Shown in pieces: positions 26,496-26,624 of a DNA stretch of 26,624 bases. Position 1 is the first letter of the stretch, and every line of letters starts with the position of its first letter. The position numbers were made by a program, and so were the translations under genes. The notes beneath the pieces were generated by a model. It was not told the DNA's origin and made no database searches. It was given only the letters and a program-made list of their open reading frames with translations. Source of the DNA: RBC101 sp052387735 (lineage in GTDB: Bacteria > Gemmatimonadota > Gemmatimonadetes > Gemmatimonadales > Gemmatimonadaceae); assembly GCA_052387735.1 (NCBI GenBank), contig JBQTIW010000046.1, positions 1-26,624 of the forward strand, given 5' to 3'.

Positions 26496-26624
26496 CTCGA
26501 AAGCTACCAGCCGGCGCTGGCTCCCGCCGACGCCGGCAAGGCGGCGTCGGCGGCGTGAAGCATCGCCCCGCCTTAGGCGCGGGCGAAGGGAGGGTCGTGG
26601 TGGCGTTCGCGGAACCGAGCCGCC

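Overview
The window is a gene-dense, high-G+C bacterial chromosome segment (roughly two thirds G+C by eye). It has no rRNA, tRNA, CRISPR array, insertion sequence or phage gene that I can recognise. The mix of genes points to Gemmatimonadota: membrane-anchored Ser/Thr kinases, a BlaR1-type M56 peptidase, a leishmanolysin-like lipoprotein, a small secreted protein with a Cys-Arg-Ile-Trp motif, and many starts without a Shine-Dalgarno sequence. That placement is inference from gene style, not from a marker gene.

Layout. 1-1332: 3' part of an M56 peptidase. 1347-3569 (minus): a small unknown gene and glutamine-dependent NAD synthetase. 3689-5746: bifunctional penicillin-binding protein, converging on a MacB-type permease (minus). 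7129-8628: M8-like lipoprotein metallopeptidase, converging on lon (minus) across a 197-bp inverted-repeat structure. 11639-15640: two tandem Ser/Thr kinases with the same unusual architecture, followed by a palindrome, a hairpin and a short-period repeat array. 15824-17489 (minus): an overlapping three-gene operon of alpha/beta hydrolase, TPR protein and glycine-zipper protein. 17650-18798: a proline-rich protein with a possible toroid fold. 18911-20173: DEAD-box helicase, converging on a pseudopilin (minus). 20878-22629: small coiled-coil lipoprotein, SelW-like selenoprotein, phosphofructokinase. 22870-25971: secreted small protein and an unusual DEAH-type helicase, converging on a GNAT acetyltransferase (minus).

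The most notable item is a short gene at 21253-21489 that ordinary gene calling would miss because it reads through an in-frame TGA. It encodes a 78-residue SelT/SelW/SelH-family (Rdx) protein in which the second redox position of the Cys-x-x-Cys/Sec motif is TGA. A two-tier hairpin with an apical G begins five bases after that TGA and fits the bacterial SECIS pattern. I read it as a true selenoprotein.

Other structure worth attention: the 7-mer GTTAGGC/GCCTAAC is strongly over-represented across the window; several convergent gene ends sit inside hairpins that contain the stop codons; Lon has about 50 extra residues just before its Walker A motif; and the HrpA/HrpB-like helicase has its Ia-like motif on the wrong side of Walker A.
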